DNA of 64,000 nt from Exiguobacterium marinum DSM 16307 (GTDB lineage: Bacteria > Bacillota > Bacilli > Exiguobacteriales > Exiguobacteriaceae): NCBI RefSeq assembly GCF_000620845.1, contig NZ_KK211189.1, forward strand, positions 1,317,662-1,381,661, written 5' to 3'. This document shows positions 36,812 to 45,779 of this stretch, piece by piece (position 1 is the first letter of the stretch; every line of letters starts with the position of its first letter). The notes beneath the pieces were generated by a model that did not search any database, had not been told where the DNA came from, and saw only the letters and a program-made list of their open reading frames with translations. The position numbers were made by a program, and so were the translations under genes.

Positions 36812-38197
36812 ATGAATTGGAGACAAGAAGTCGACAATCGTAAAGATGCATTTTTGGAAGATTTAAAAGGATTATTACAAATCCCTAGTGTGCTCGATGA
36901 ATCGAAAGCCGCACCGAACATGCCGTTTGGACCAGAGGTTCGAAAGGCACTCGATTACATGTTTGAGATGGGTGAGCGTGACGGATTCAGAACGAAGGAT
37001 GTCGGCGGTTTCGCAGGACATTTAGAGTATGGAGATGGCGAGGAAATCGTCGGGATCTTGTGTCATCTTGATGTGGTTCCTGCAGGTGAAGGATGGACGT
37101 ATGGTGCATTCAATCCGACGATCACAGACGGAAAAATTGTTGCCCGTGGAAGCAATGATGATAAAGGGCCATCGATGGCCGCTTATTACGGTTTGCGCAT
37201 CGTCAAAGAACTCGGTTTACCGCTCTCTAAGCGAGTCCGCTTAATTGCAGGTTGTGATGAGGAAAGTGAGTGGCGTTGCGTTCGTGAATACTTCAAGCAA
37301 GAACAGATGCCAACGTACGGTTTCGCACCAGATGCTGACTTCCCGATTATCAATGCGGAGAAAGGATTGTATGACGGCGTATTGACGCAACTTCCGATTC
37401 AGCGCGTATCAGAATCTGCATATCATCTTATTTCGTTCTCAAGTGGGGAGCGGCCGAATATGGTCCCGGACTTTGCGAAAGCTGAATTGAAGACAGACGA
37501 GGTACTTGAAGAGAAATTCGAAGCTTATTTAGCGAAGTATGAAGCAGATGGGACGTGTATCTACGACCGTGGAACCTATACGTTCACGATGAAGGGGAAA
37601 GCAGCGCATGCGATGGAGCCGGATAACGGGATCAATGCCGCTTACGTCCTTGCCGGATTTTTATTGCACCTTCCGCTCGACATTCAAGGGGAGCGCTACA
37701 TCGAACTCGTTCGTCATGTATTCGCAGACTCGCGCGGCATTTCTCTCGGGATTGAAGCGAGCGATGAGACGGGCGATTTGACAATCAACGGAGGCGTGTT
37801 CCGCTACAGTGAAGAAGAACGCACAGCAACGGTCAACATTCGCTATCCATATACAGCGAAATTCGAAGAACGTTTACAAAACCTTCGCGAAATCGCCTTG
37901 TCTCTTGGGTTCGAGTTGAAGACGCGACAACATATGCCACCGCATTATGTCGCAGAAGATCATCCACTCGTGAAGACATTGGCAGGCGTGTACGAGCGTC
38001 AAACGGGTGAGCATGCGAATTTGATGGCAATCGGAGGCGGAACGTACGCTCGTTCACTCGAAGCCGGGGTCGCGTTCGGAGCATTATTCCCAGGCGCTAA
38101 AGATGTGGCACATCAGGTCGATGAATATATGGAGATAGAAGATTTATTACGTGCTGCAGCCATCTACGCTGAAGCCATTTACGAGCTCGCTAAATAA
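36812..38197 (+). CDS. pepV: Dipeptidase PepV (M20 family)
   Basis: 461-residue zinc-dependent dipeptidase of the M20 family, which cleaves Xaa-Xaa dipeptides in the cytoplasm. First zinc site LCHLDVVPAGEGW, bridging Asp in ARGSNDDKGP, catalytic Glu pair in CDEESEWRC, a further Asp in APDADFP and a late His in GALFPGAKDVAHQVDE. The ATG at 36812 is six bases from GGGGAG. Monocistronic or with the MFS gene 59 bp downstream. Confidence 0.94.
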   Translation: MNWRQEVDNRKDAFLEDLKGLLQIPSVLDESKAAPNMPFGPEVRKALDYMFEMGERDGFRTKDVGGFAGHLEYGDGEEIVGILCHLDVVPAGEGWTYGAFNPTITDGKIVARGSNDDKGPSMAAYYGLRIVKELGLPLSKRVRLIAGCDEESEWRCVREYFKQEQMPTYGFAPDADFPIINAEKGLYDGVLTQLPIQRVSESAYHLISFSSGERPNMVPDFAKAELKTDEVLEEKFEAYLAKYEADGTCIYDRGTYTFTMKGKAAHAMEPDNGINAAYVLAGFLLHLPLDIQGERYIELVRHVFADSRGISLGIEASDETGDLTINGGVFRYSEEERTATVNIRYPYTAKFEERLQNLREIALSLGFELKTRQHMPPHYVAEDHPLVKTLAGVYERQTGEHANLMAIGGGTYARSLEAGVAFGALFPGAKDVAHQVDEYMEIEDLLRAAAIYAEAIYELAK

Positions 38198-38256
38198 GAA
38201 ACAAGGAGAGCTGGCTGGTATAGTCGGCTCTCTGTCCTTTAGGAAGGAAGTTATCA

Positions 38257-39408
38257 TTGGATTCGCAAAAAAGATTGTTTCAGTCAGTGTACGTCGCGAT
38301 TTTCTTCGCACAAGGGGCGTTAATCCCTTACATGACCTTGTATTTTTCGCAAACTAAATTTGGACTGACACCGAGTCAGGTCGGAATCATCGTCGCTATC
38401 TTACCGATTCTCTCGATCGGGGTACAACCGCTTTGGGGCATGTTGACCGATCGTACAGGTCGGGTTCGGGCTTGGCTCATTCTCGCGATGGTAAGTGCCG
38501 CCCTTATTTCGTTCACCTTTTTAGTTGCGACCTCATACGTTTGGATTATCGTGCTCATGGTGATTTGGTCGGTGTTCCAATGTGCCCATATTCCACTCGT
38601 GGACATGATGACGCTCGATTATACGACGCGCTCAAAAGTCGATTATGGTGCGATTCGTCTATATGGGTCGGCCGGTTTCGCTATCGCTGTATTTGCTATG
38701 GGTCGAATTTCTGACACGACATGGGGACTAGCTAGTACGTTCGTCTTAAGTGCGATTCTTCTCCTCATCGGAAGTGTCTTCGTCCGAATGATTCCGGAGA
38801 AACGCTCGGTTCGTGACGTGACCTTGGCCCCCGTCTCATGGACGGCCGTGTGGAACAAGTATTTTGTGTTTTTCTTACTTGGTGGGATGCTCGTTTTCGG
38901 ACCAATCTATGCGAACAACTATTACTTTGGGCTGTATGTGACAAGTAGTGGGGGTTCGACGACGTTAGTCGGAACATTATTCCTCGTTGCGGTGCTGTTT
39001 GAGATCCCGTTCATGAAAGTGGCTTCTCAGCTTATGGAACGTTACGGAAGTGTCAGTGTGTTGGTTGGTGCAGCCATCATCTCGGCTGTGCGGAACGGGA
39101 TACTCGCTTTAGAACCACCGATTTGGGTCGTATGGCTCCTCGCCATCGCGCAAGGTCTCGTCGTCGGGCTTTTAATTCCGGTCGCGCTTCAGTTCGTTCG
39201 GACGCTCGTCGACCGGCAAGTTTCCTCGACGGCAATCGGAGTATACATGGCATTGACATCAGGACTTGCCACGGCAGGATTTAATATGTTGAGTGGTAAA
39301 ATTATTGAACTCGATGACATTTTAGGAGTGTTTTGGATGTATACGATCGTTACGGCACTCGGGGCATTGATTTGGATTGGGATGTCACGTCGCGCTAAGA
39401 AAGGATGA
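38257..39408 (+). CDS. MFS transporter
   Basis: 383-residue twelve-helix transporter of the MFS_1-like group (sugar/nucleoside proton symporter type; IPYMTLYFSQ in helix 1, GMLTDRTGRVRAWL in loop 2-3, LYGSAGFAIAVF). Substrate unknown. Start is a TTG at 38257 after GGAAGGAAG. It is followed with a short gap by thpR, ytlQ-like, amyX and the kinase gene, so it may head a long transcript. Confidence 0.85.
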   Translation: MDSQKRLFQSVYVAIFFAQGALIPYMTLYFSQTKFGLTPSQVGIIVAILPILSIGVQPLWGMLTDRTGRVRAWLILAMVSAALISFTFLVATSYVWIIVLMVIWSVFQCAHIPLVDMMTLDYTTRSKVDYGAIRLYGSAGFAIAVFAMGRISDTTWGLASTFVLSAILLLIGSVFVRMIPEKRSVRDVTLAPVSWTAVWNKYFVFFLLGGMLVFGPIYANNYYFGLYVTSSGGSTTLVGTLFLVAVLFEIPFMKVASQLMERYGSVSVLVGAAIISAVRNGILALEPPIWVVWLLAIAQGLVVGLLIPVALQFVRTLVDRQVSSTAIGVYMALTSGLATAGFNMLSGKIIELDDILGVFWMYTIVTALGALIWIGMSRRAKKG

Positions 39409-39413
39409 TCAAG

Positions 39414-39989
39414 ATGAGTACGCATTATTTTATTGCGATTCCCATTGAGGCGACCGAACTAATTAATGTACAGCGTGCTATTTTGCCTTATTATTCGTAT
39501 CGGCGTATTTATCGACCGGACGAATTTCATATGACGATTCAATTTTTAGGATACGTAGACGGAGAAGAACTGGATGAAGTGAAGGAAATCACACGTAGAA
39601 TCTGTGAAGATACGCTACCGTTCACGTTGACGTTTCGTTCCATCGATCATTTTGGTAGACCAGATCGTCCACGCGTTCTGACAATCGTGCCGGATGATTC
39701 GGAGCCCCTTCAGCGGTTGGCGCACGCACTCCGTCAAGAACTTGTCGACGTGATCCCAAGATTGGATCGAAAGGCGTTTGTCCCTCATGTGACGCTCGCA
39801 AAAAAATGGGATGCCGGGGAACGCGTTCCCTACGTATCACCCGAGCTTCAAGTGACTGAATCTGTAGAAGAAGTGATTCTGTATGAAGTACAGCCGCATC
39901 ATACACCTGCCTATCGGGCAATAGAAGTATTTCCGTTAAGACGGCCAGAGGAGGACATATGGCAATCCCGGTTAAAGTTTTTGACGTAA
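39414..39989 (+). CDS. thpR: RNA 2',3'-cyclic phosphodiesterase / 2'-5' RNA ligase (ThpR, YtlP)
   Basis: 191-residue 2H phosphoesterase. Both catalytic HxTx motifs are present: HMTIQFLG (about residue 39) and HVTLAKKW (about residue 122). The family opens 2',3'-cyclic phosphates and catalyses reversible 2'-5' RNA ligation; the physiological substrate is uncertain. The ATG at 39414 follows AAAGGATG; the ATG at 39405 is too close to that site. Its end overlaps the next gene by 31 bp. It corresponds to ytlP in B. subtilis. Confidence 0.9.
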   Translation: MSTHYFIAIPIEATELINVQRAILPYYSYRRIYRPDEFHMTIQFLGYVDGEELDEVKEITRRICEDTLPFTLTFRSIDHFGRPDRPRVLTIVPDDSEPLQRLAHALRQELVDVIPRLDRKAFVPHVTLAKKWDAGERVPYVSPELQVTESVEEVILYEVQPHHTPAYRAIEVFPLRRPEEDIWQSRLKFLT

Positions 39990-40798
39990 TTTCAAAATAT
40001 GAACGTGATGTATTAGACCAATATAATCGCTATCTGGAGTATGTGGACTCCGATACGGCACGTCTACAGCGCCTTCATGAGAACAATCGCCTAAGCCCGG
40101 TCGAAGTGCTCGAAATCGACCGACCATGGTGGAAATTTTGGGCGAAGACAGAGCGAATCGAATTGGAGCCAAAACCGCTCTCTGATTCACAATATCAAAA
40201 GATGTTACGGGAACGACGACACATTCAAAAACTTCAATTTGCCTGTGAAGGTGTACTCGAAGCTGATTTGCCGCATTTGGCATTTACTCGAGACTTTGCC
40301 TATCGGATGATGCGCTCCGAGTGGAATGAACGACACTTCTTCTTGTATCGCCCAGTCATCGAATGGAGCGGTGCGAGCGTAGAATTAAGTCATATCATCG
40401 TTGGCCCAACGCATCTCTATGTCGTGGAATGGCTCGAAGGAGACCGAAGTATCTATCACATATCAAAAGAGAAGACATGGGTTCATCAACCGTTGAAAGG
40501 GGAAAATACTCGTGTAGTGAACCCGCTCATCGCATTGACAAGAACGGAAGAACTTGTTCGACATATTTTACCGAACTATGCGGGGGTATTGCACAAAGTC
40601 GTCGTTGCGACAGATGGGTACTTCGATAACGTTCCAAACGTTCGATCGACACATTATGTGGGACGGAATGAGTATACAGAATGGATGAAACAAGTGAACG
40701 GGCGCGCGCCGATTGTTAAAGCGCAGCAAATTCGGGATGTCGCTACCTTATTAGAGGTGACAGCCAAGATGCCGTTTCGCCAATTTATGGATCAGTGA
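39959..40798 (+). CDS. NERD-domain-like protein (YtlQ-type)
   Basis: 279 residues. An N-terminal helical part (about 1-95) with WWKFWAKTE is followed by a region (about 115-220) resembling the nuclease-related NERD domain: an initial acidic helix, then VELSHIIVGPTHLYVVEWLEG, where the usual hydrophobic-IDH-hydrophobic-G-V-V-E-K pattern is altered (Lys replaced by Trp). Nuclease activity is doubtful. Position between thpR and amyX matches ytlQ. Function unknown. Confidence 0.6.
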   Translation: MAIPVKVFDVISKYERDVLDQYNRYLEYVDSDTARLQRLHENNRLSPVEVLEIDRPWWKFWAKTERIELEPKPLSDSQYQKMLRERRHIQKLQFACEGVLEADLPHLAFTRDFAYRMMRSEWNERHFFLYRPVIEWSGASVELSHIIVGPTHLYVVEWLEGDRSIYHISKEKTWVHQPLKGENTRVVNPLIALTRTEELVRHILPNYAGVLHKVVVATDGYFDNVPNVRSTHYVGRNEYTEWMKQVNGRAPIVKAQQIRDVATLLEVTAKMPFRQFMDQ

Positions 40799-40817
40799 TT
40801 GAGAGGAAGGGAAGCAT

Positions 40818-42983
40818 ATGCATCATACACCAGATCAAAAGACCGCCTCGCATGTAAGCATCGAGAGTGCGTCTTTCGTATCATTTGAGACAATACAACT
40901 TGAGATTTTGCGCGAATATGAATCCGTTCCAGTACAAATTGAGCAAAATGGACGCCCCATCGATTACTTAGTCGAGCACCAACATGTGACGGAGTCGGGG
41001 AGGGTCGAACAAATTCTTCGTCTAAATGAACCAATAGCTCTAGATATGATGTATACAGTGTTTCATCCGGGACAAAAAACGATGGTCATTATCCCTCGAG
41101 AAGTCGTTCGTTCGGAAGAATTCGAACGTCGATTTTCATATGACGGTCCTCTCGGTGTGTCGTTTGCGCCGAATGGGATAGAAGTGGTGGTGTGGTCGCC
41201 TGTCGCCCTCTCTATGTGGATTACAATCCATGACGACACAAACCATCGTGAAATGGAACGGTTTCGTATGAATCGCGGCTCCCGTGGCGAGTGGAATGGG
41301 GAAGTGCCGAAAGAATTCGAAGGAATGCTGTATCGTTTAGAAGTGAAGACACCGGTCGATACAAGGCAAGTCGTTGATCCTTATGCAAGAGCTGTCAGTT
41401 TGAACGGAGAGTATGGGGTGTTGTCGGACGTGGCCCAATTCGTCCGTGAACAAGTCGAACGTGTGTCCCGTCCACCGTTATGGAAAGCGACGGATGCGGT
41501 CATTTATGAATTGCATATCCGAGATTTCACTAGCCATCCTTCATCGAAGAGTCAACTGAAAGGTCTATATGGAGGGGTTACGGAACAAGGAGTTCGGACG
41601 AAAGGGGATCATAGTGCCGGACTCGACTATCTGAAAGAACTCGGGGTGACCCATGTTCAGTTGTTACCCGTCCATGATTTTGGAAGCGTCGATGAAGCGA
41701 CGCGTATGCCGTACAATTGGGGATACGACCCGATTCATTGGTTCAGTTTAGAAGGAAGTTATGCTTCGAGACCGGATGTACCGATGAGTCGTGTATTCGA
41801 GTATGCGACACTCGTTTCTGACCTCCATCAAGCGGGTCTACGTGTCGTCACAGACGTCGTGATGAATCACATATACATTCGTGAACAGTCCCCGCTAGAA
41901 GCGCTCGTTCCGTATTATTATTTTAGATACGAGCATGATGGCACAGTTGCAAATGGGACCGGCGTCGGAAATGACACGGCCTCGGAACGCTATATGATGC
42001 GACGGACGATTGTGGACTTCGTGACCTATTTCGCGACAACGTATCAAGTCGATGGATTCCGCTTTGACTTGATGGGTATTCATGATGTGGAGACGATGAA
42101 TCAGGTGCGGGCAGCTCTCGATAAAATCGATCCATCCATCCTTGTTTATGGGGAAGGATGGGACTTGGCCACACCGCTCGGTCAGTCATTAAAGGCAACA
42201 TCACAAAATGCCGCTCAGATGCCCCGAGTTGGACATTTTAATGACATGATTCGAGATGCGCTGAAAGGTTCGACTTTCAATGACCGGGAACGTGGATTTA
42301 TTTCTGGAAATGAGTGGAGGGAGTGGGAGCTACGTGAATGTCTCACCGGTGCCGTCCATATTCCGAACGTGACGGTCGGACGCTTTCCGAGCCCGACATA
42401 CTCCATCAACTATGCCGAAGCCCATGATAATTACACGATTTTTGATAAATTGAAATTGTCATGCGAAGAAATCGATGAAGCGACTCGCCTCGCCATGCAA
42501 CGTTTGGCTAATGCGGTGGTCATCACGTCTCAAGGGATTCCGTTTATTCACGCTGGTCAAGAATTCGGACGTACGAAGCAAGGTGTAGAAAATAGCTATA
42601 ACTCACCGGACCATATCAATCACTTTGATTGGGATTTACGTGATACACGAGTCAACGAAATCGAGTATGTGAAGACGCTCCTGAAGCTGCGGCGACTCCA
42701 TACGTGTTTCCGCTATGATTCGCGTCAAGAAGTAATCGATCACTTTACGTTTCTTCCTTCACCGCCTGGTGTCATCATTTATGAGTTGACGGCCGGTCAT
42801 TCGTATGATGCGTGGCAACGGGTACGGGTATATGTAAATGGGACGTTTGAAAATCTATCATTCACGAGCGATGCGAAATGGAATGTCTATGTTCAAGGTG
42901 AAACGGCCAGTCTCGTCCCGCTCGTACGAAACCCTGAAAACATTCAAGTCAAGTCGTTGTCAATGACGATTCTCGCATGTTAA
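40818..42983 (+). CDS. amyX: Type I pullulanase
   Basis: 721-residue debranching enzyme of glycoside hydrolase family 13 that hydrolyses alpha-1,6 links in pullulan, glycogen or starch dextrins. A carbohydrate-binding, Ig-like N-terminal region precedes the barrel. The type I signature YNWGYDPIHW is present, as are the nucleophile region FRFDLMGIHD, the acid/base VYGEGWD and the third acid site NYAEAHDN. There is no signal peptide, so it is cytoplasmic like B. subtilis AmyX. Start ATG after GAGAGGAAGG; 19 bp from the preceding gene. Confidence 0.95.
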   Translation: MHHTPDQKTASHVSIESASFVSFETIQLEILREYESVPVQIEQNGRPIDYLVEHQHVTESGRVEQILRLNEPIALDMMYTVFHPGQKTMVIIPREVVRSEEFERRFSYDGPLGVSFAPNGIEVVVWSPVALSMWITIHDDTNHREMERFRMNRGSRGEWNGEVPKEFEGMLYRLEVKTPVDTRQVVDPYARAVSLNGEYGVLSDVAQFVREQVERVSRPPLWKATDAVIYELHIRDFTSHPSSKSQLKGLYGGVTEQGVRTKGDHSAGLDYLKELGVTHVQLLPVHDFGSVDEATRMPYNWGYDPIHWFSLEGSYASRPDVPMSRVFEYATLVSDLHQAGLRVVTDVVMNHIYIREQSPLEALVPYYYFRYEHDGTVANGTGVGNDTASERYMMRRTIVDFVTYFATTYQVDGFRFDLMGIHDVETMNQVRAALDKIDPSILVYGEGWDLATPLGQSLKATSQNAAQMPRVGHFNDMIRDALKGSTFNDRERGFISGNEWREWELRECLTGAVHIPNVTVGRFPSPTYSINYAEAHDNYTIFDKLKLSCEEIDEATRLAMQRLANAVVITSQGIPFIHAGQEFGRTKQGVENSYNSPDHINHFDWDLRDTRVNEIEYVKTLLKLRRLHTCFRYDSRQEVIDHFTFLPSPPGVIIYELTAGHSYDAWQRVRVYVNGTFENLSFTSDAKWNVYVQGETASLVPLVRNPENIQVKSLSMTILAC

Positions 42984-43027
42984 GATGTTGATTGTATCTC
43001 TTTAATTTCAAGTAAGATTTGAGCGTG

Positions 43028-43828
43028 ATGAATATGTATTCAGATATAGTCGGTGCGCTCGGTAAAGAGTGGACAGTCGCTTCAGCCGGAGGAATTACCG
43101 GAGAAGCGTATGTAGCGACGACGCGCCAACAGAAGATTTTTGTGAAACGGAATTCTTCTCCGTTCTTGGCGATTCTTTCAGCAGAAGGAATTGTTCCAAA
43201 ACTTCTTTGGACAAAACGAATGTTTAACGGGGATGTGTTAAGTGCCCAACAGTTTATTGAAGGTCGTGAACTTTCGCCAGACGATATGAAGCGACCAGAT
43301 GTCGCGGCACAGCTCGGAAAGATTCATGATTCGAAAGAGCTATTATTCATGTTACAACAATTAAATCACACACCAGTGACGCCGCACTTATTGCTCCGTC
43401 AGTGTGAAGCATATGAACAAGATGAGACGGACCCGACGATTGGAGAGGCTGTACAATGGTTAAAGCACCATTTGCCAAAAGTCGATGAGCAAGAGTTCGT
43501 CGTGTGTCATTCCGACTTAAACCATAATAATTGGATTGAAGATGAGAGCGGTCTTCTCTACCTAACAGATTGGGATGATGCCATCATCGCGGACCGCGCG
43601 TTTGATTTGGCGATGGTTGTCTACAGTTATGTCGATGAAACGGAATGGGAGCGTTGGTTTTCGCATTATGGAGTATGTGTCTCGAACAAGCTTCATAATC
43701 GTATGCATTGGTATGCGATCGCCCAAACGATTTTGACGATTTATGGGGAAGAGAACGATTCTGCGCGAACAGAAGGCTTTCATGTGTTACGTGAGTTGAT
43801 GGACGAGGCGTATGAGCGAATCAACTAA
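43028..43828 (+). CDS. ytmP: Aminoglycoside phosphotransferase/choline-kinase-fold protein, YtmP-like
   Basis: 266-residue small-molecule kinase fold. The ATP lysine is in KIFVKRNS, the catalytic loop is VVCHSDLNHNNW and the metal-binding motif is LTDWDDAI. The substrate is unknown; homologues are annotated as thiamine or choline kinase-like. The start is not certain (ATG 43028 or 43034; ribosome site weak, GAGCG). It follows amyX by 44 bp and, as ytmP, precedes trmB in the conserved order, here separated by the small minus-strand gene. Confidence 0.8.
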   Translation: MNMYSDIVGALGKEWTVASAGGITGEAYVATTRQQKIFVKRNSSPFLAILSAEGIVPKLLWTKRMFNGDVLSAQQFIEGRELSPDDMKRPDVAAQLGKIHDSKELLFMLQQLNHTPVTPHLLLRQCEAYEQDETDPTIGEAVQWLKHHLPKVDEQEFVVCHSDLNHNNWIEDESGLLYLTDWDDAIIADRAFDLAMVVYSYVDETEWERWFSHYGVCVSNKLHNRMHWYAIAQTILTIYGEENDSARTEGFHVLRELMDEAYERIN

Positions 43829-43856
43829 AAGGGATGGCTGAGCGCCACCCCTTTTT
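43827..43856 (+). terminator. Terminator after ytmP
   Basis: AAAAGGG-TGGC pairs with GCCA-CCCCTTTT (one mismatch) and ends in T's. A-run at left makes it usable from the convergent side. Confidence 0.8.
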
Positions 43857-43863
43857 GAATGTG

Positions 43864-43974
43864 TTAAATGTCGTCTGGATTCATGAAGAAAGCCCAAACG
43901 AACGTTGCGATGACACCAGCGAAAAACGTGAGTGGAGCTGCGTAAAAAATTAGGAATTGATCTAATGTACTCAT
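43864..43974 (-). CDS. 36-residue single-span membrane protein, CydS-like
   Basis: The reading frame on the minus strand starts at an ATG at 43974, seven bases after a consensus AGGAGG, and ends at 43864. The protein begins MSTLDQFLIFYAAPLTF and ends WAFFMNPDDI, with one transmembrane helix filling most of its length. The FLIFYAxPL start resembles the small cytochrome bd oxidase subunit CydS as I remember it. No cydAB is present nearby. It could instead be one of the many unassigned small membrane proteins of Bacillales. The good ribosome site and helix make it a real gene in my view. Confidence 0.65.
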   Translation of the reverse strand: MSTLDQFLIFYAAPLTFFAGVIATFVWAFFMNPDDI

Positions 43975-44112
43975 CTTATATAACCTCCTTGTGAAGGATG
44001 ATTCACGTTCATTAAACTATGATTTCGTGTATAATCGCAAGAGGACTGCTCGTTCGAAACGTGCATCCCCCCATTAAACTTGAACATTTGATGAACGAAA
44101 GGTAGGATTTTC

Positions 44113-44760
44113 ATGCGTTTAAGACATAAGCCTTGGGCAAAAGAATATATGGAAGCCCAAGAACACGTATTTATTCAACACCCTGATCAGCTGAAAGGAA
44201 AGTGGGAAACCGAGTTCGGGAATGACCACCCTCTCTTTATTGAAGTTGGTTCAGGCAAAGGACAATTCATTTTAGGGATGGCAAGCCAACATCCGGATGT
44301 GAACTTCATCGCAATTGAATTATTTGAGAGTGTAGCCGTCTCAATCGTTCAAAAATTAGTCGAATCACCGATGCCGAACGTGAGAGTTTTGACGGTCGAT
44401 GCGAAGCATCTCACCGACTATTTTGAAGCGGGCGAAGTCGATCGCGTATACTTAAACTTCTCGGATCCATGGCCAAAAACGCGCCATGCGAAACGTCGCT
44501 TAACGTATAAGACGTTTTTAGCGACATATGAGGCGATTCTTCCGAAAGCAGGAGAGATTCATTTTAAGACGGACAACCGTGGACTGTTTGAATATTCGCT
44601 TCAAAGCATGAGCCAATACGGAATGTTCTTCACAGATATTTCACTTGATTTACACGTGAGTGAACCAGAAGATAATATTCGAACAGAGTATGAAGAGCGT
44701 TTCAGTGCGCTCGGTCAACCTATCTATCGTATGGAAGCCGTCTTTCGTCCGAAAAATTGA
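44113..44760 (+). CDS. trmB: tRNA (guanine-N7-)-methyltransferase
   Basis: 215 residues. It methylates G46 in the variable loop of tRNA using S-adenosylmethionine. SAM motif IEVGSGKGQFILGMA, family signature YLNFSDPWPKTRHAKRRLT, and HFKTDNRGLFEYS near the end are all intact. ATG preceded by GAAAGGTAGG. A likely -10 (TATAAT near 44030) lies 80 bp upstream. Confidence 0.96.
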   Translation: MRLRHKPWAKEYMEAQEHVFIQHPDQLKGKWETEFGNDHPLFIEVGSGKGQFILGMASQHPDVNFIAIELFESVAVSIVQKLVESPMPNVRVLTVDAKHLTDYFEAGEVDRVYLNFSDPWPKTRHAKRRLTYKTFLATYEAILPKAGEIHFKTDNRGLFEYSLQSMSQYGMFFTDISLDLHVSEPEDNIRTEYEERFSALGQPIYRMEAVFRPKN

Positions 44761-44865
44761 CACGCTTTTTTCTTATTTTAATAGTATTTTCTTCACACTT
44801 TTTTCTTTCTTCTTGGTACAATAAGAATGACGCTAAACTGGAATAAGAGAAGGGGGAACATGGGG

Positions 44866-45375
44866 ATGTTGAAAAAAGCATGGGCAAGCCTGCTTGCAGT
44901 AATCTTCATTCTAACAATCGCACCAATGAATACCTCAGCGAATGAAGCGTTCTTGGACGCACTCGAAGAGGATTTGAAAGCGACGCATTACGACTATAAA
45001 GAAGGAACGGCTGAAATCATCAAAGAAGAGACACTTCGCCATTCAAATGGGAATGAAGTGATTGCGGCTGTCGTAGAACTCGATACGATTCGTGATGGCA
45101 TCTTCATCACTCGTAAAACGGAGTATCATTACTTTGATGCGACAGACAACAAAATCCTTTCATCAGCAGACCTCGTAGAAGTTGAAGGAGCAGCTGAATT
45201 CGCAGATACGAACATCGACATGCTCGGTCAACAAATTGTCTACTGGTTGCCAGTATTGGTATTGCTTCTATTGATTGCGATTCCAGCACTTATTTTGTTC
45301 TTGGTCGTACCACGTTTCTATTCAACTAGTCCATATATGAATCCTGTATATGAAAAGAATGACAACCCACGTTAA
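44866..45375 (+). CDS. Uncharacterised exported protein with C-terminal membrane anchor
   Basis: 169 residues: a signal peptide at residues 1 to about 26 (KKAWASLLAVIFILTIAP, cleavage after a Ser-Ala region), an extracytoplasmic domain of about 90 residues rich in Glu and Asp, then one strongly hydrophobic helix (about 127-150, VLVLLLLIAIPALILFLVV) and a short cytoplasmic tail. I recognise no family. The ATG at 44866 lies 9 nt after AAGGGGG; ATGs upstream at 44860 and 44827 are less well placed. Followed by a bidirectional terminator. Confidence 0.6.
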   Translation: MLKKAWASLLAVIFILTIAPMNTSANEAFLDALEEDLKATHYDYKEGTAEIIKEETLRHSNGNEVIAAVVELDTIRDGIFITRKTEYHYFDATDNKILSSADLVEVEGAAEFADTNIDMLGQQIVYWLPVLVLLLLIAIPALILFLVVPRFYSTSPYMNPVYEKNDNPR

Positions 45376-45380
45376 CACAT

Positions 45381-45414
45381 AAAAGCACCCCGTTCTCATG
45401 AACGGGGTGCTTTT
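45381..45414. terminator. Bidirectional terminator
   Basis: Fourteen-base perfect stem (AAAAGCACCCCGTT and complement) around CTCATG, between the exported-protein gene and dhaM. Confidence 0.95.
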
Positions 45415-45418
45415 ATGT

Positions 45419-45778
45419 TTACTGTTGTTTCAATTGTTCTACGATGTCAGACAATGACATGTCGTTTCCTGAGGAGACGGATGCGATGAAGGCGCTCTCG
45501 ACAATGGGACCGTCGAAAAATGCGACTTCTTTGTCTCCTTCGTACATGTCGATTGCGAGTTCAGCATTCATCGTAGCCGAGCCGATATCACTGAGGAGAA
45601 GTGCTTCTCCTTTGACTTCGTTCAGTGCTGTCAAAATGCGGTTGACGTCCGTTCCGATTGCCCCGTCTTCGAGACCTCCGGCTAAATGAATAGGGACAAT
45701 CGGCGCCATCTCCTTCATGAGATCTTGAATACCTTCCGCAATTTTAGAGCTGTGTGAGACGATAATCAGTTCAACGAT
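45419..45778 (-). CDS. dhaM: PTS-dependent dihydroxyacetone kinase, phosphoryl donor subunit DhaM
   Basis: About 119 residues. It accepts phosphate from HPr and passes it to the ADP bound in DhaL. The phosphorylated His is in IIVSHSSKIAEG; IHLAGGLEDGAIGTDVNRI follows, as in the EIIA-mannose-like DhaM domain. The reading frame has no ATG, GTG or TTG upstream of this essential motif. The first in-frame ATG would delete it. An ATC at 45778 lies 9 nt after AAGGAGG and directly follows the dhaL stop; an ATT at 45784 is the other candidate. A non-AUG start is therefore inferred. Only the first domain of longer multi-domain DhaM proteins is present. Confidence 0.85.
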   Translation of the reverse strand: MVELIIVSHSSKIAEGIQDLMKEMAPIVPIHLAGGLEDGAIGTDVNRILTALNEVKGEALLLSDIGSATMNAELAIDMYEGDKEVAFFDGPIVESAFIASVSSGNDMSLSDIVEQLKQQ

Positions 45779-45779
45779 G

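Noticed and set aside
45419-45718. Short dhaM starting at the first ATG (MKEMAPIV)
   Set aside because: It would remove the catalytic histidine motif, and no ribosome site precedes that ATG.
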